Source of the DNA: an uncultured Lachnospiraceae bacterium
GTDB taxonomy: Bacteria > Bacillota > Clostridia > Lachnospirales > Lachnospiraceae
Reading direction: 5' to 3'
Assembly (NCBI GenBank): GCA_946554445.1
Contig: CAMNSD010000001.1
Span: forward strand, 180,411 to 244,410
Length of the DNA: 64,000 nt
Part shown: positions 16,923 through 25,255 of the stretch, piece after piece
Layout of the letters: every line of letters begins with the position of its first letter
Position numbering within the stretch: the first letter of the stretch is position 1
Translations under genes and position numbers: made by a program
The notes under the pieces: model-generated
What the model was told of the DNA's origin: nothing
The model's input: the letters and a program-made list of their open reading frames with translations, nothing else
The model's database searches: none

Positions 16923-17843
16923 ATGTCAACACAAAATCTGGTAGAAACTCATAATCTCACAAAACAATACGGTAAAATCCGCTGTGTCAACAGCGTCAAT
17001 ATGCAGGTAACATCCGGCGCTATCTATGGTTTCTTAGGGCCCAACGGCGCCGGCAAATCCACCACCCTCAAGATGATCCTCGGCCTGGCCAGGCCTACGG
17101 ACGGTAATATTACCCTCTTTGGCATACCAGTCAATGAAAAAAACCGCATCAAACTCCTCACCCAGACCGGTTCCCTGATTGAATCTCCCAGTTACTACGG
17201 CCATCTGAGCGGAGAGGAAAATCTGCGCATTATCCAAACGCTCAAAGGCTGTTCCGCAAAGGATATTGATGAGGTATTAAAAATCGTCCGTTTAGACAGC
17301 GCCCGTCATAAACTTGTCAACCACTATTCTCTCGGCATGAAACAGCGTCTCGGTCTGGCCGCCGCCCTACTGGGATTCCCAAGGCTTTTAATTCTGGACG
17401 AACCTACAAACGGCCTGGATCCGGCCGGTATCCAGGAGATGCGGGAACTGATCCGCTCCTTGCCTGGCGCTTATGGTATGACCATCCTGGTCTCCTCCCA
17501 CCTGCTCAGTGAGATCGATCAGATGGCTGACCATGTAGGCATTATCCGTCAAGGGGAATTGGTCTACCAGAACACATTGGCTTCCCTGCATTCCCACGCC
17601 AAATCCCAAATTGCACTGCGCGTCAGCCACACGGCTATCGCCGCGGATCTGCTCCGCGAAGATGGAATCGACATTTCGCTGGAGGAAGATTACCTGCTGT
17701 TTCCCATGATAGATGACGCCTATGTAGCTAATCTGTGCAGGCGGCTCATCGTCCAGAATATATCTCTATACCGTGTAGAAAAACGAGAGACGAGTCTGGA
17801 AGATATTTTCTTATCCCTGACAGGAAAGGAGACCAGTTTATGA
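16923..17843 (+). CDS. ABC transporter ATP-binding protein, lantibiotic-immunity type
   Basis: A 306-residue ATPase. Walker A FLGPNGAGKSTTLKMILGL, Q-loop TQTGSLIESPSYYGHL, signature HYSLGMKQRLGLAAALLG and Walker B LLILDEPTNGLDP are intact, with a C-terminal extension usual for BcrA/NisF-like subunits. The ATG at MSTQNLVETHNL is chosen over the longer ORF start because AGGAAAGGA lies before it. Its stop overlaps the next start (ATGA). With two non-identical permeases it would expel or displace peptide antibiotics at the membrane. No lantibiotic precursor or modification gene lies nearby, so it is resistance-only. Confidence 0.92.
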   Translation: MSTQNLVETHNLTKQYGKIRCVNSVNMQVTSGAIYGFLGPNGAGKSTTLKMILGLARPTDGNITLFGIPVNEKNRIKLLTQTGSLIESPSYYGHLSGEENLRIIQTLKGCSAKDIDEVLKIVRLDSARHKLVNHYSLGMKQRLGLAAALLGFPRLLILDEPTNGLDPAGIQEMRELIRSLPGAYGMTILVSSHLLSEIDQMADHVGIIRQGELVYQNTLASLHSHAKSQIALRVSHTAIAADLLREDGIDISLEEDYLLFPMIDDAYVANLCRRLIVQNISLYRVEKRETSLEDIFLSLTGKETSL

Positions 17844-18592
17844 TCACACTCAAAACAGAATTTCAAAAGATAAAAAGAAGAAAAATCGGACTGACCATGT
17901 CAGTCCTGATCAGCGTACAGTTTGCATGGTTTCTCTGGGCCACGAAAAATCCAGATGAAAAAGAACTTGCCCAGGGTTGGATGAACCTGCTATATACCCT
18001 GCCATTACTCAATGTCATTATGATGCCTACCTTTATGTCCGTGCTTGCCTCCCGTCTCAGCGACCTGGAACACAAGGGCAATACTTATAAACAGCTTAAG
18101 ACGCTGCGCCGACCGGGCATTCTTTTTGACGCCAAGGCAATCTGCGGTCTGCTTTTCGTAGCCGCCATCTCCATTGGACAGATGCTCTTTTTGCTGATTT
18201 TAGGATACTGTCATCATTATACGGGAAATCCGGATATGCATTATTATGCACTATCCCTGATTCTAAACTTCGCCTGCTGTCTTGCCTTGTACCTGCTGCA
18301 GCTGGATCTGTCCCTGCTTTTCTTTAATCAGATGATCCCTCTGGTGATAGGACTGTGCGGCTCCCTGCTGGGATTAATATTGATGTACATTAAAATGTAT
18401 TCGTTTCTGCCCTGGGGCGGATTTTTATCCTGCACGCTGGTGGGAATGGATTGGAATATTGAAACCAGAGTCGTAACGCTCTTTTACAGGGAGCATTCTA
18501 TCATAGAATATTGCGCGATGGGAATGGTCTTTATTTGGATTATCGTTTTTTATACGACGGGCAGAATCGCATTCACACGCAAAGAAGTCTGA
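17840..18592 (+). CDS. ABC permease, MutE/EpiE-like immunity subunit
   Basis: About 250 residues with six hydrophobic segments of the ABC-2 type. The start MITLKTEFQKIKRRKIG overlaps the ATPase stop by four bases, showing tight coupling; the longer track ORF is an extension through the ATPase gene. The N-terminal basic stretch followed by a membrane segment and the SVLASRLSDLEHKGNTYKQLKTL loop are typical of NisE/EpiE/MutE-like immunity permeases. It would pair with the next gene as a heterodimeric channel. Confidence 0.8.
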   Translation: MITLKTEFQKIKRRKIGLTMSVLISVQFAWFLWATKNPDEKELAQGWMNLLYTLPLLNVIMMPTFMSVLASRLSDLEHKGNTYKQLKTLRRPGILFDAKAICGLLFVAAISIGQMLFLLILGYCHHYTGNPDMHYYALSLILNFACCLALYLLQLDLSLLFFNQMIPLVIGLCGSLLGLILMYIKMYSFLPWGGFLSCTLVGMDWNIETRVVTLFYREHSIIEYCAMGMVFIWIIVFYTTGRIAFTRKEV

Positions 18593-18649
18593 CGAAATAA
18601 GGCAATCTAATGAAACAGAGAAGTCTCATGAAATGAGGAGGAAACATAC

Positions 18650-19387
18650 ATGAATACATCTTATCAAAAGGCTGTTAAAGCCGAACGATTAAAACTGAGA
18701 CGAAGCCCGGTATGGCTGGCTTTTTTTGCGCTGCCCATAATATCCGCCTTCTTCGGCACCGTCAATTACAAGATCAATATCTCTATCCTGAAGTCGGAAT
18801 GGTACAGTTTATGGAGTCAACACACCCTGTTTTTATGTTATTTCTTTATGCCCGCGCTGATCGGCACTTACTGTTCCTATCTTTGGCGTCTGGAACACAC
18901 GCACCACAACTGGAACAGTTTCCTGACCGCTCCTGTGCCAATCGTCAGCCTTTATCTAGGCAAACTAACGCAGGCCATATTCATGGCGGTATTGGGAAAT
19001 GCATGGATTTTCCTGTTGTTTTATGTATGCGGTAAATTTGCGGGCATCAAAAGTTCCTTTCCACCGGAAGCTTTGGAATGGTTCCTCTGCGGCCTCCTTG
19101 GTACAGTTGTCATCTGTTGTGTACAGCTTTTACTGTCCCTGATCATCCGTTCTTTCGCCATTCCCATCGGTATTGCTCTCTTAGGCGGCGTCCTGGGGCT
19201 TATGATGACCAACCGGGATCATGGGCTGGACTACCCTTATTCTATCTATTGTATGGGCATGCGCGCCAACAATCCCAGCATGGAAGTGAATATACCGACT
19301 CTGGTGATCAATTCCCTTGGTTATATCATCATCTTTGCCACCCTGGCAGTCCTGTATCTGCGCAAGCGGGAGATTGCTGCCAACTAA
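18650..19387 (+). CDS. ABC permease, MutG-like immunity subunit
   Basis: A 245-residue ABC-2 type permease with six hydrophobic segments. KAVKAERLKLRRSPVWLAFFALP, SYLWRLEHTHHNWNSFLTAPVP and a polar C-terminal RKREIAAN are typical of the NisG/MutG group. ATGAGGAGG lies before the start. The 57-base gap to the previous gene contains two short repeated AAT/GAAA runs but no terminator. It is the last gene of the operon, closed by a bidirectional terminator. Confidence 0.8.
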   Translation: MNTSYQKAVKAERLKLRRSPVWLAFFALPIISAFFGTVNYKINISILKSEWYSLWSQHTLFLCYFFMPALIGTYCSYLWRLEHTHHNWNSFLTAPVPIVSLYLGKLTQAIFMAVLGNAWIFLLFYVCGKFAGIKSSFPPEALEWFLCGLLGTVVICCVQLLLSLIIRSFAIPIGIALLGGVLGLMMTNRDHGLDYPYSIYCMGMRANNPSMEVNIPTLVINSLGYIIIFATLAVLYLRKREIAAN

Positions 19388-19396
19388 AAAGATATG

Positions 19397-19430
19397 AAAA
19401 ACGCTGGTCAACTTAATGATCAGCGTTTTT
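19397..19430. terminator. Bidirectional terminator after the ABC operon
   Basis: AAAAACGCTGGTCA and TGATCAGCGTTTTT form a 14-bp stem (one G-T) around a six-base loop, with T runs on both strands. It serves the ABC operon and the convergent small gene. Confidence 0.9.
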
Positions 19431-19440
19431 CAAGTATATT

Positions 19441-19650
19441 TTATTTTTGTTGGTCTAGCAATTCTTTCAACGCCTCGTCGCCCACGCTCACCCAGACGTC
19501 CTCCTCTTCCTCATTCAATCCAAGGTACTCCCGCAGAGTCACTGGCGCTTCGCTGAATCCCCAGTCTTGGCTGTAATCGTCAATCTCTTCGAACTCTATC
19601 TCCCCTGCCAGGTACTTTTCTTTAAATTTTTTCTCTGTATTTTCCACCAT
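19441..19650 (-). CDS. Small acidic protein of unknown function
   Basis: About 69 residues, strongly acidic, with KKFKEKYLAGEIEFEEIDDYSQDWGF and LREYLGLNEEEEDVWVSVGDEALKELLDQQK. The ATG six codons into the ORF is preferred because GGGGAG lies before it. Single-copy proteins with this look are common in Lachnospiraceae, but no function is known to me. It is convergent with the ABC operon and followed by the shared terminator. Confidence 0.65.
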   Translation of the reverse strand: MVENTEKKFKEKYLAGEIEFEEIDDYSQDWGFSEAPVTLREYLGLNEEEEDVWVSVGDEALKELLDQQK

Positions 19651-19709
19651 TCTTCTTTCACTCCCCATATTTCTTTTGCTAAAATCTTTCTAAGTTAAAT
19701 AGTCTAATT

Positions 19710-20630
19710 CTATTTCAACCCGTCTTCCCGCGCCTTCTTCTCCACCATCTCGTAGGTGGGCGTAGGCACGCCGTACTTCCTGCCCATTCGCACCACTTCA
19801 TAAATCAGCCCGTCAATCTCCGAAGGTTTGCCGGCATAGATATCCCGCTGCATGGATGTGCTCGCCGTAGGATTCAATGAATCCAGAATCTGCAGATTGG
19901 TAGTCACGATATCTATCAGGAAAGGAACTTCCATTGCCACTGCCAGCGCGTCCACTTCCCTCATCAGCTTCACAAATGTATCCCGGGAATCCCCTGTCTT
20001 CTGTACTTCCCCTGCAGAAACATGATAATAGAGACCACAGGCTGCCATAGGCGATACATAAGCAAATTTCTGCAGGGCATCCCGTCTGATATTATCCGAC
20101 AATACTCCCTCAATGCCGCTCTCTTTTAAATCCTTGGCCACTTCAAACAATTCCGGCCTGAGTTCTTCTTTCTCCCGCACACCATACACAATTCGAAAAA
20201 TATCCCCATTCTGCCAAATCGTACCCGGCTCTTTGATTTCTGCTGCCACATAGATACATCCATCCGTCACAAGCAGATCCGGCAATTCCTTCTGTAACCT
20301 GCTTCCAGTGCCATAGATATTTAGGATTGGAATAACGATTGTTGTCTTCTTCGCCACACGTCTGATAAAGGGTATCACATCTTCCAAGGAATAACCTTTC
20401 ACACACACAAAGATAATGTCCGGCTGTTCATCATAATGCTCCATATCCACAGCCTTCACCGGGAAAACCGTATAATTCCCTTTTTTTGTGGTCTCCATTT
20501 TGAGACCTTCTTCCTGCATTTTCTTTAAATGTTCTCCCCTTGCGATGAGCGTTACGTCTTTGCCAGCCTCTGTCATATAAGCTCCAATGCTGCCGCCGGT
20601 ACCGCCCGAACCGATTACCAAATACTTCAT
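19710..20630 (-). CDS. Ketopantoate reductase family (ApbA/PanE-like) oxidoreductase
   Basis: A 306-residue NADPH-dependent reductase. The Rossmann motif IGSGGTGGSIGAYMTEAGKDVTLIARG opens the protein; the C-terminal domain has the helical core with KFAYVSPMAACGLY and PSEIDGLIYEVVRMGRKYGVPTPTYE, including the substrate-binding region. The start follows GGGAGG and drops 32 codons from the track ORF. No pantothenate genes (panB, panC) are nearby, so a role in coenzyme A synthesis is likely but not certain; related 2-ketoacid reductases are possible. Confidence 0.85.
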   Translation of the reverse strand: MKYLVIGSGGTGGSIGAYMTEAGKDVTLIARGEHLKKMQEEGLKMETTKKGNYTVFPVKAVDMEHYDEQPDIIFVCVKGYSLEDVIPFIRRVAKKTTIVIPILNIYGTGSRLQKELPDLLVTDGCIYVAAEIKEPGTIWQNGDIFRIVYGVREKEELRPELFEVAKDLKESGIEGVLSDNIRRDALQKFAYVSPMAACGLYYHVSAGEVQKTGDSRDTFVKLMREVDALAVAMEVPFLIDIVTTNLQILDSLNPTASTSMQRDIYAGKPSEIDGLIYEVVRMGRKYGVPTPTYEMVEKKAREDGLK

Positions 20631-20832
20631 AGAAACCTCCCGTTGCCTTTCATCCCATAATCTGTATATTACCAGCAAACGACACGACACCGCTCCTCTT
20701 CGCGTTCCTGACGCCTGCCGCCACACTCACATTTTATCTGATTCTTCCATGAATGACAAGTGCAAACCCTATGTCTGACACTGTGCTCATATCAATCTGA
20801 AAAGATAAAAACTTCTGACTCATAAATGCTGC

Positions 20833-20861
20833 TTGACACTTTTATAAAATAGGTACATAAT
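20833..20861 (+). promoter_or_regulatory. Promoter of the Mrp antiporter operon
   Basis: TTGACA and CATAAT are separated by 17 bases, about 50 bases ahead of mrpE. The rest of the 284-base gap between the divergent panE-like gene and mrpE holds nothing else I can identify. Confidence 0.85.
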
Positions 20862-20914
20862 AGCTACTGTTACTAATACCTCTTTTTAATAGGTAGAAAC
20901 TTTTTCGGAGGAAG

Positions 20915-21385
20915 ATGAAAATGTTTGTACTTTTTTTCCTTATTTGGGTTATTTTTAACGGTCAGTTTACTCTTGAAATCGCCCTCTTTGGCGTTGCTAT
21001 CGCCGGGGCAATGTACTGGTTTATCTGTAAATTCCTGAATTACAAGTTCAGTTACGATCTTTTTTTCTTAAAAAAGGCACCCCTTTTAATTCACTACTTG
21101 ATAACGCTCATTCTTGAAATCTTAAAGGCAAACGATGCCGTTTTTAAGATGATCTACAGCGCGCAATATGAACTGGAACCGGCCGTCGTTCATTTTAAAA
21201 CGAATCTGCGCACTACTTTTGCACGGGTGATCTTGGCTAATTCCATCACGCTGACGCCGGGTACGATCACGGTTTCCCTGGAAGATGATGTATACACGGT
21301 GCACTGTCTCGACAAGGAACTTGCCAAAGGTATTGATTCCTCTGTTTTTGTAAAACTTCTGGAAAGAATAGAAAGGATGGACTAA
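20915..21385 (+). CDS. mrpE: Mrp antiporter subunit E
   Basis: A 156-residue membrane subunit with N-terminal hydrophobic helices followed by a soluble C-terminal part. FFLIWVIFNGQFTLEIALFGV and the later LANSITLTPGTITVSLEDDVYTVHCLD are family hallmarks. Two starts, ATGAAAATG, are possible; GGAGG is better spaced for the second. It is the first gene of a ten-gene operon; in standard Mrp operons E comes after A to D, so the order here is rearranged. Confidence 0.93.
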   Translation: MKMFVLFFLIWVIFNGQFTLEIALFGVAIAGAMYWFICKFLNYKFSYDLFFLKKAPLLIHYLITLILEILKANDAVFKMIYSAQYELEPAVVHFKTNLRTTFARVILANSITLTPGTITVSLEDDVYTVHCLDKELAKGIDSSVFVKLLERIERMD

Positions 21386-21386
21386 C

Positions 21387-21722
21387 ATGGTATACCACAC
21401 GATCTATATTGCGATGTTGATTTTATTATCCTTCATGCTGTTAGCCTGCCTGATCCGTGCTGTCAAAGGCCCTCTGATTGCCGACAGGCTGATGGCTGTC
21501 AATATGATGGGCACTATGGTCATGGTCATGATCGCCGTCCTCGCGCTGATGCTGCAGCAGGGATACCTTGTAGATATTTGTCTCATCTATGCAATGATCA
21601 GCTTTCTGGCCGTCGTTGTCCTTTCCAAGGTATATATTGGCATCTACGAAGAAAAACAACGTGAGAAGAAATCTCACAAGGAGGAGACTGGAAAGGAGGA
21701 TCTGCCTGATGGAAACGCTTGA
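21387..21722 (+). CDS. mrpF: Mrp antiporter subunit F
   Basis: A 111-residue protein with three membrane helices. LACLIRAVKGPLIADRLMAVNMMGT and DICLIYAMISFLAVVVLSKVYIG match MrpF, the subunit that lines a cation path in the complex. It starts one base after the mrpE stop and overlaps mrpG. The charged C-terminal tail (EEKQREKKSHKEETGKED) is longer than usual. Confidence 0.93.
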   Translation: MVYHTIYIAMLILLSFMLLACLIRAVKGPLIADRLMAVNMMGTMVMVMIAVLALMLQQGYLVDICLIYAMISFLAVVVLSKVYIGIYEEKQREKKSHKEETGKEDLPDGNA

Positions 21723-22098
21723 ATGGATTAAAATAGGTATCGGATGCACTTTTTTGCTCTGTGGGATTGCCATCTTTTTTACAGAATTGTTTGGCGTTTT
21801 TCACTTTAAATATGTGCTCAACAGGATGCACGCCGCTGCTATGGGCGACACGCTGGGAATCACTTCCTGCTTGATCGGGCTGATGATCTTTTCCGGTTTT
21901 AACTATACTACTTTAAAAATTTTATTGATCATTATTTTCTTATGGTGTGCCTCTCCGGTCTCTTCCCATGTGCTTGCAAGGCTGGAAGCTGCCACCAACG
22001 AAAATCTGTCCGAGCACTGTGAAATTTATGAAGATCTCAGCGTCCTCGAGCAGGAACTTGCCGACCGCGAAACGGCGGAAAAGGAGGAGATAGAATGA
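21709..22098 (+). CDS. mrpG: Mrp antiporter subunit G
   Basis: About 129 residues with three membrane helices. GCTFLLCGIAIFFTELFGVFHFKYVLNRMHAAAMGDTLG is the characteristic MrpG block. The start METLEWIKIG, after GGAGG, overlaps the mrpF end by 14 bases; the longer track ORF is read-through in another gene. The acidic tail overlaps the next start by four bases. Confidence 0.93.
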   Translation: METLEWIKIGIGCTFLLCGIAIFFTELFGVFHFKYVLNRMHAAAMGDTLGITSCLIGLMIFSGFNYTTLKILLIIIFLWCASPVSSHVLARLEAATNENLSEHCEIYEDLSVLEQELADRETAEKEEIE

Positions 22099-22400
22099 CG
22101 GCTTTTCAAATTATTTTGATGGGACTATTGATCATCTGTGCAGTCTCTGTCAGTTTTTCCAAAAATCTGCTGAATTCCGTCCTAATCTATATGTCTTTCA
22201 GTCTGGTTATGTCCTTATTGTGGATTTGTCTCGAATCCCCAGATCTTGCCATCACGGAAGCGGCCGTCGGCGCAGGGATCACCAGCGTCCTGTTTTTCGT
22301 GACGCTCAAGAAAATACATGCCATAAACGTGGCTGAAAAGGAAGAAGAACAGAAAGCTACTCAACGTAACTTGCCTGAGAATGGAGGAAAAGATGAGTAA
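22095..22400 (+). CDS. DUF4040/MbhD-like antiporter subunit
   Basis: A 101-residue membrane protein with three helices. LLNSVLIYMSFSLVMSLLW and SPDLAITEAAVGAGITSVLFFVTLKKI are the DUF4040 (MbhD) pattern, which in classical MrpA is a C-terminal domain of the large subunit. Here it is a separate gene, as in archaeal and clostridial Mbh/Mrp systems. It overlaps both neighbours. Confidence 0.9.
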   Translation: MTAFQIILMGLLIICAVSVSFSKNLLNSVLIYMSFSLVMSLLWICLESPDLAITEAAVGAGITSVLFFVTLKKIHAINVAEKEEEQKATQRNLPENGGKDE

Positions 22401-23373
22401 AAGAAAACCCGCAGAGGAATATCATAAAACATTTGCCTTTCATTTTTTCAGTTGGCTTCGAGGAGAAAAGGATCCATATCTGGGAAATGTGGAGATGAAA
22501 CCACAGAAGGAATATGAACCTGATCCGGAACTACATCTTCGTCATGAAAAGGAACACGACGCCATTCTGGATAAAGTTTACGATATGAAGCACAACAGGG
22601 CATTAGGGCTTTTTCACCGCCTGTACCAGGCTACAAGTATTCTTTTTTGTCTGTTCCTGATGGCACTCCTTTTGGTGACTATTTCTCATCTGCCTGCCAC
22701 CGGCGCAGCCGTAAAACCCGTCAACAATGAGGTGGCCGCCCGTTATATCGAAAGCGGACTGGAAGAGACCGGCGCCGTGAATATCGTGGCTGGTATGATC
22801 CTGGACTATAGGGCCTTCGACACCCTGGGGGAATCCCATGTCCTTTTTGTGGCTACCATTACGGTTTTGATCATGCTTCGTCTGGACAAGAATAAGAAAG
22901 GTGAGCCAAATCCTTTAACCAAAGATATGAACCCTAACGACCGTATCTACGAGCCCAAAAATGATGCTATCTTACAGATGGTGGCGTCTTTTCTGGTGCC
23001 GATCATTATCATCTTTGGCATTTATATCATATTGAACGGACATCTGGGCCCCGGCGGCGGATTTTCCGGCGGCGCAGTCATCGGCGCAGGACTGATCTTA
23101 TATCTGAACGCCTTTGGTTTCGGCAAAACGGAGCGGTTCTTTACGGAAAAGACTTATAAATGGATCTGTTTCTTTTCCCTCTCCTTCTATTGCCTGGCCA
23201 AAAGCTATTCCTTTTATACAGGCGCGAACCATCTGCACAGCATCATCCCCAAGGGAACGCCCGGCGCGATTCTCTCGAGTGGTCTGATCCTGCCCCTCAA
23301 TATTGCTGTGGGCCTGGTAGTAGCCTGTACGATGTATGCTTTTTATGCTATGTTCCGCAAAGGAGGATTTTAA
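22393..23373 (+). CDS. MbhE-MnhB fusion antiporter subunit
   Basis: About 326 residues. A hydrophilic N-terminal part of some 70 residues (YHKTFAFHFFSWLRGEKDP, many His and Glu) precedes an MbhE-like segment (ILDYRAFDTLGESHVLFVATIT) and then the MnhB domain (GHLGPGGGFSGGAVIGAGLIL). Two modules normally separate, or part of MrpA and MrpB, are thus fused. The GGAGGAAAAG site fixes the start at MSKRKPAEE. The cytosolic N-terminal extension is unfamiliar to me and could contact partner proteins. Confidence 0.85.
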   Translation: MSKRKPAEEYHKTFAFHFFSWLRGEKDPYLGNVEMKPQKEYEPDPELHLRHEKEHDAILDKVYDMKHNRALGLFHRLYQATSILFCLFLMALLLVTISHLPATGAAVKPVNNEVAARYIESGLEETGAVNIVAGMILDYRAFDTLGESHVLFVATITVLIMLRLDKNKKGEPNPLTKDMNPNDRIYEPKNDAILQMVASFLVPIIIIFGIYIILNGHLGPGGGFSGGAVIGAGLILYLNAFGFGKTERFFTEKTYKWICFFSLSFYCLAKSYSFYTGANHLHSIIPKGTPGAILSSGLILPLNIAVGLVVACTMYAFYAMFRKGGF

Positions 23374-23374
23374 G

Positions 23375-23749
23375 ATGGGCCCGAACCTTTGGATCAATTA
23401 TGGGGAGGCTGTAGCCGCAATCTTATTCTGTATTGGTTTCACCAATCTCCTCCTGCAGACTAACCTGATCAAAAAAATTATTGGCTTAAATATCATGGAC
23501 AGTGCAATCTATCTCTTTTTGGCGGAAAAAGGATATATTGCCGGCAGGACTGCGCCTATCGTCACAGATGGCGTGACCAATGTGGAAGCCTATATCAACC
23601 CCATTCCCAGCGGTCTGGTGCTGACCGGTATCGTGGTGTCTGTATCGGTGTCGGCGCTCATGCTGTCCTTGACCATACGTCTCTATATCAGATACCATTC
23701 CCTGGACCTGGATGAGATTGCCGCGCAGTTAAAAAAGGAGGGAAGATAA
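23375..23749 (+). CDS. mrpC: Mrp antiporter subunit C (NuoK-like)
   Basis: A 124-residue, three-helix protein of the NuoK/MrpC family. NLLLQTNLIKKIIGLNIMDSAIYLFLAEKGY carries the usual polar and charged residues, and INPIPSGLVLTGIVVSVSVSALMLSLTIRLY is the typical final helix. GGAGG precedes MGPNLWINY; the track ORF begins 13 codons too early. Its stop is adjacent to the next GTG start. Confidence 0.92.
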   Translation: MGPNLWINYGEAVAAILFCIGFTNLLLQTNLIKKIIGLNIMDSAIYLFLAEKGYIAGRTAPIVTDGVTNVEAYINPIPSGLVLTGIVVSVSVSALMLSLTIRLYIRYHSLDLDEIAAQLKKEGR

Positions 23750-25243
23750 GTGGATTTTGTCTGTAATTTTCCGTTTTTTTCCATCCTGATCAGCCTCTTT
23801 TCGGGCACCATATGTTCTATCCTTCCGGAGAAAGCTGCCAAAGCGGTAAACCGGATAGTGATCGCAGCAGTAGGCGTCATGTCTGGGATATTGCTTTTGT
23901 ATCTGCTGGGTACAGGTGAAAGTTTCGTCTACTGGATGGGACACTTTCCGGCCCCCTGGGGCAATGAAATCCGGGCTGGCGTCCTGGAAGCGGGCATGGC
24001 ATTGTTTTTCTGTATCATCATGTATTTGTCCATGGCCGGCGGCGCGCACAAACTCTTTGACGAGGTGGAAGAGAGCAAACACAACCTGTACTATATCCTG
24101 ATCAATCTGCTCTTGAGTTCCCTGCTGGCGCTGGTCTACACCAACGATATGTTTACGGCCTATGTCTTTGTGGAGATTAACACGATCTCCGCCTGCGGCC
24201 TGATCATGATCCGTCAGGTGGGCCGCACGATCGAGGCCGCCGTGCGTTATATGATCATGAGTCTGCTGGGCTCAGGACTTTTCCTGTTTGGTCTGTGCAT
24301 CATGTACGATCTGACCGGACATCTTTTGATGAGCAATATCAAAGAATCCGTGGCTCTCCTGATACAGAATGGAGAATATCAGATTCCCCTGATCGTCTCC
24401 GTAACTTTGATGTGCATTGGTCTGTGTATTAAGAGCGCGCTGTTTCCTTTTCATGCCTGGCTGCCGGATGCCTACGGCTACTCCACAGTATCTTCGGCGG
24501 CAATCCTGTCGAGCCTGGTATCCAAGGGATATATCTTCCTGTTAATCAAGATTATCTACCGAGTTATCGGTTTTGATATTTTTAACAGTACCAGGATCAT
24601 CGATGTGCTGTTTGTCTTCGGACTGATGGGGATGATCTTCGGCTCCTTAAGCGCCATTAAGGAAAATGACATCCGCCGGATGATCGCTTATTCTTCCGTG
24701 GCGCAGATTGGTTATATCTATATGGGCTTTGGTATGGGTACGCAGGCCGGTATGGTGGCCAGTGTCTTCCATATCCTCTCCCATGCAGCCACCAAGTCCC
24801 TGTTATTTATTGCTGCCATCGGCCTGACGGAGGTATCGGGCGGCAGTCGTAAGTTTATCGACCTGACCGGGGCCGGATACCGCAATAAATGGGCAGGTGT
24901 GGCTTTCACCGCCGGTTCCCTGTCAATGGTGGGCGTACCCTTGTTTTCAGGCTTTATCAGCAAGTTGCTGTTCGCCCAGGCCGCCGTACAGGTGGAGGGC
25001 AAAATGTTGGCGACACTAATCGTCTTAGGCATCAGTACGGTCTTAAACGCCATCTATTTTATGAAAACAGTGATTCGCATCTATGCCACAACAGGGGATA
25101 CTTCCTATCCTTGTATTACCTTTAAGGATATGAAAGTCCATGCGATAGTATTGATATTTTTTATTTTGTTAAATATAATCCTGGGCGTCAACTCCCAGCC
25201 AATCGTGAATATGATCGAGCAGGGACTTGCCATGTTCGCATAA
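23750..25243 (+). CDS. mrpD: ND-like antiporter subunit 1 (MrpD family)
   Basis: A 497-residue protein with about 14 membrane helices, starting at GTG after GGAGG. The TM5 glutamate (TAYVFVEINTISACGL) and the TM7/8 lysine (CIKSALFPFHAWLPDAYG) of the proton path are present, as is HAATKSLLFIAAI. It keeps the MrpD fingerprint best of the four large subunits and is the most likely D subunit. A hydrophobic proton or cation channel in the plasma membrane, it would work with the next three paralogues. Confidence 0.9.
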   Translation: MDFVCNFPFFSILISLFSGTICSILPEKAAKAVNRIVIAAVGVMSGILLLYLLGTGESFVYWMGHFPAPWGNEIRAGVLEAGMALFFCIIMYLSMAGGAHKLFDEVEESKHNLYYILINLLLSSLLALVYTNDMFTAYVFVEINTISACGLIMIRQVGRTIEAAVRYMIMSLLGSGLFLFGLCIMYDLTGHLLMSNIKESVALLIQNGEYQIPLIVSVTLMCIGLCIKSALFPFHAWLPDAYGYSTVSSAAILSSLVSKGYIFLLIKIIYRVIGFDIFNSTRIIDVLFVFGLMGMIFGSLSAIKENDIRRMIAYSSVAQIGYIYMGFGMGTQAGMVASVFHILSHAATKSLLFIAAIGLTEVSGGSRKFIDLTGAGYRNKWAGVAFTAGSLSMVGVPLFSGFISKLLFAQAAVQVEGKMLATLIVLGISTVLNAIYFMKTVIRIYATTGDTSYPCITFKDMKVHAIVLIFFILLNIILGVNSQPIVNMIEQGLAMFA

Positions 25244-25255
25244 GGAGGTGATGAC

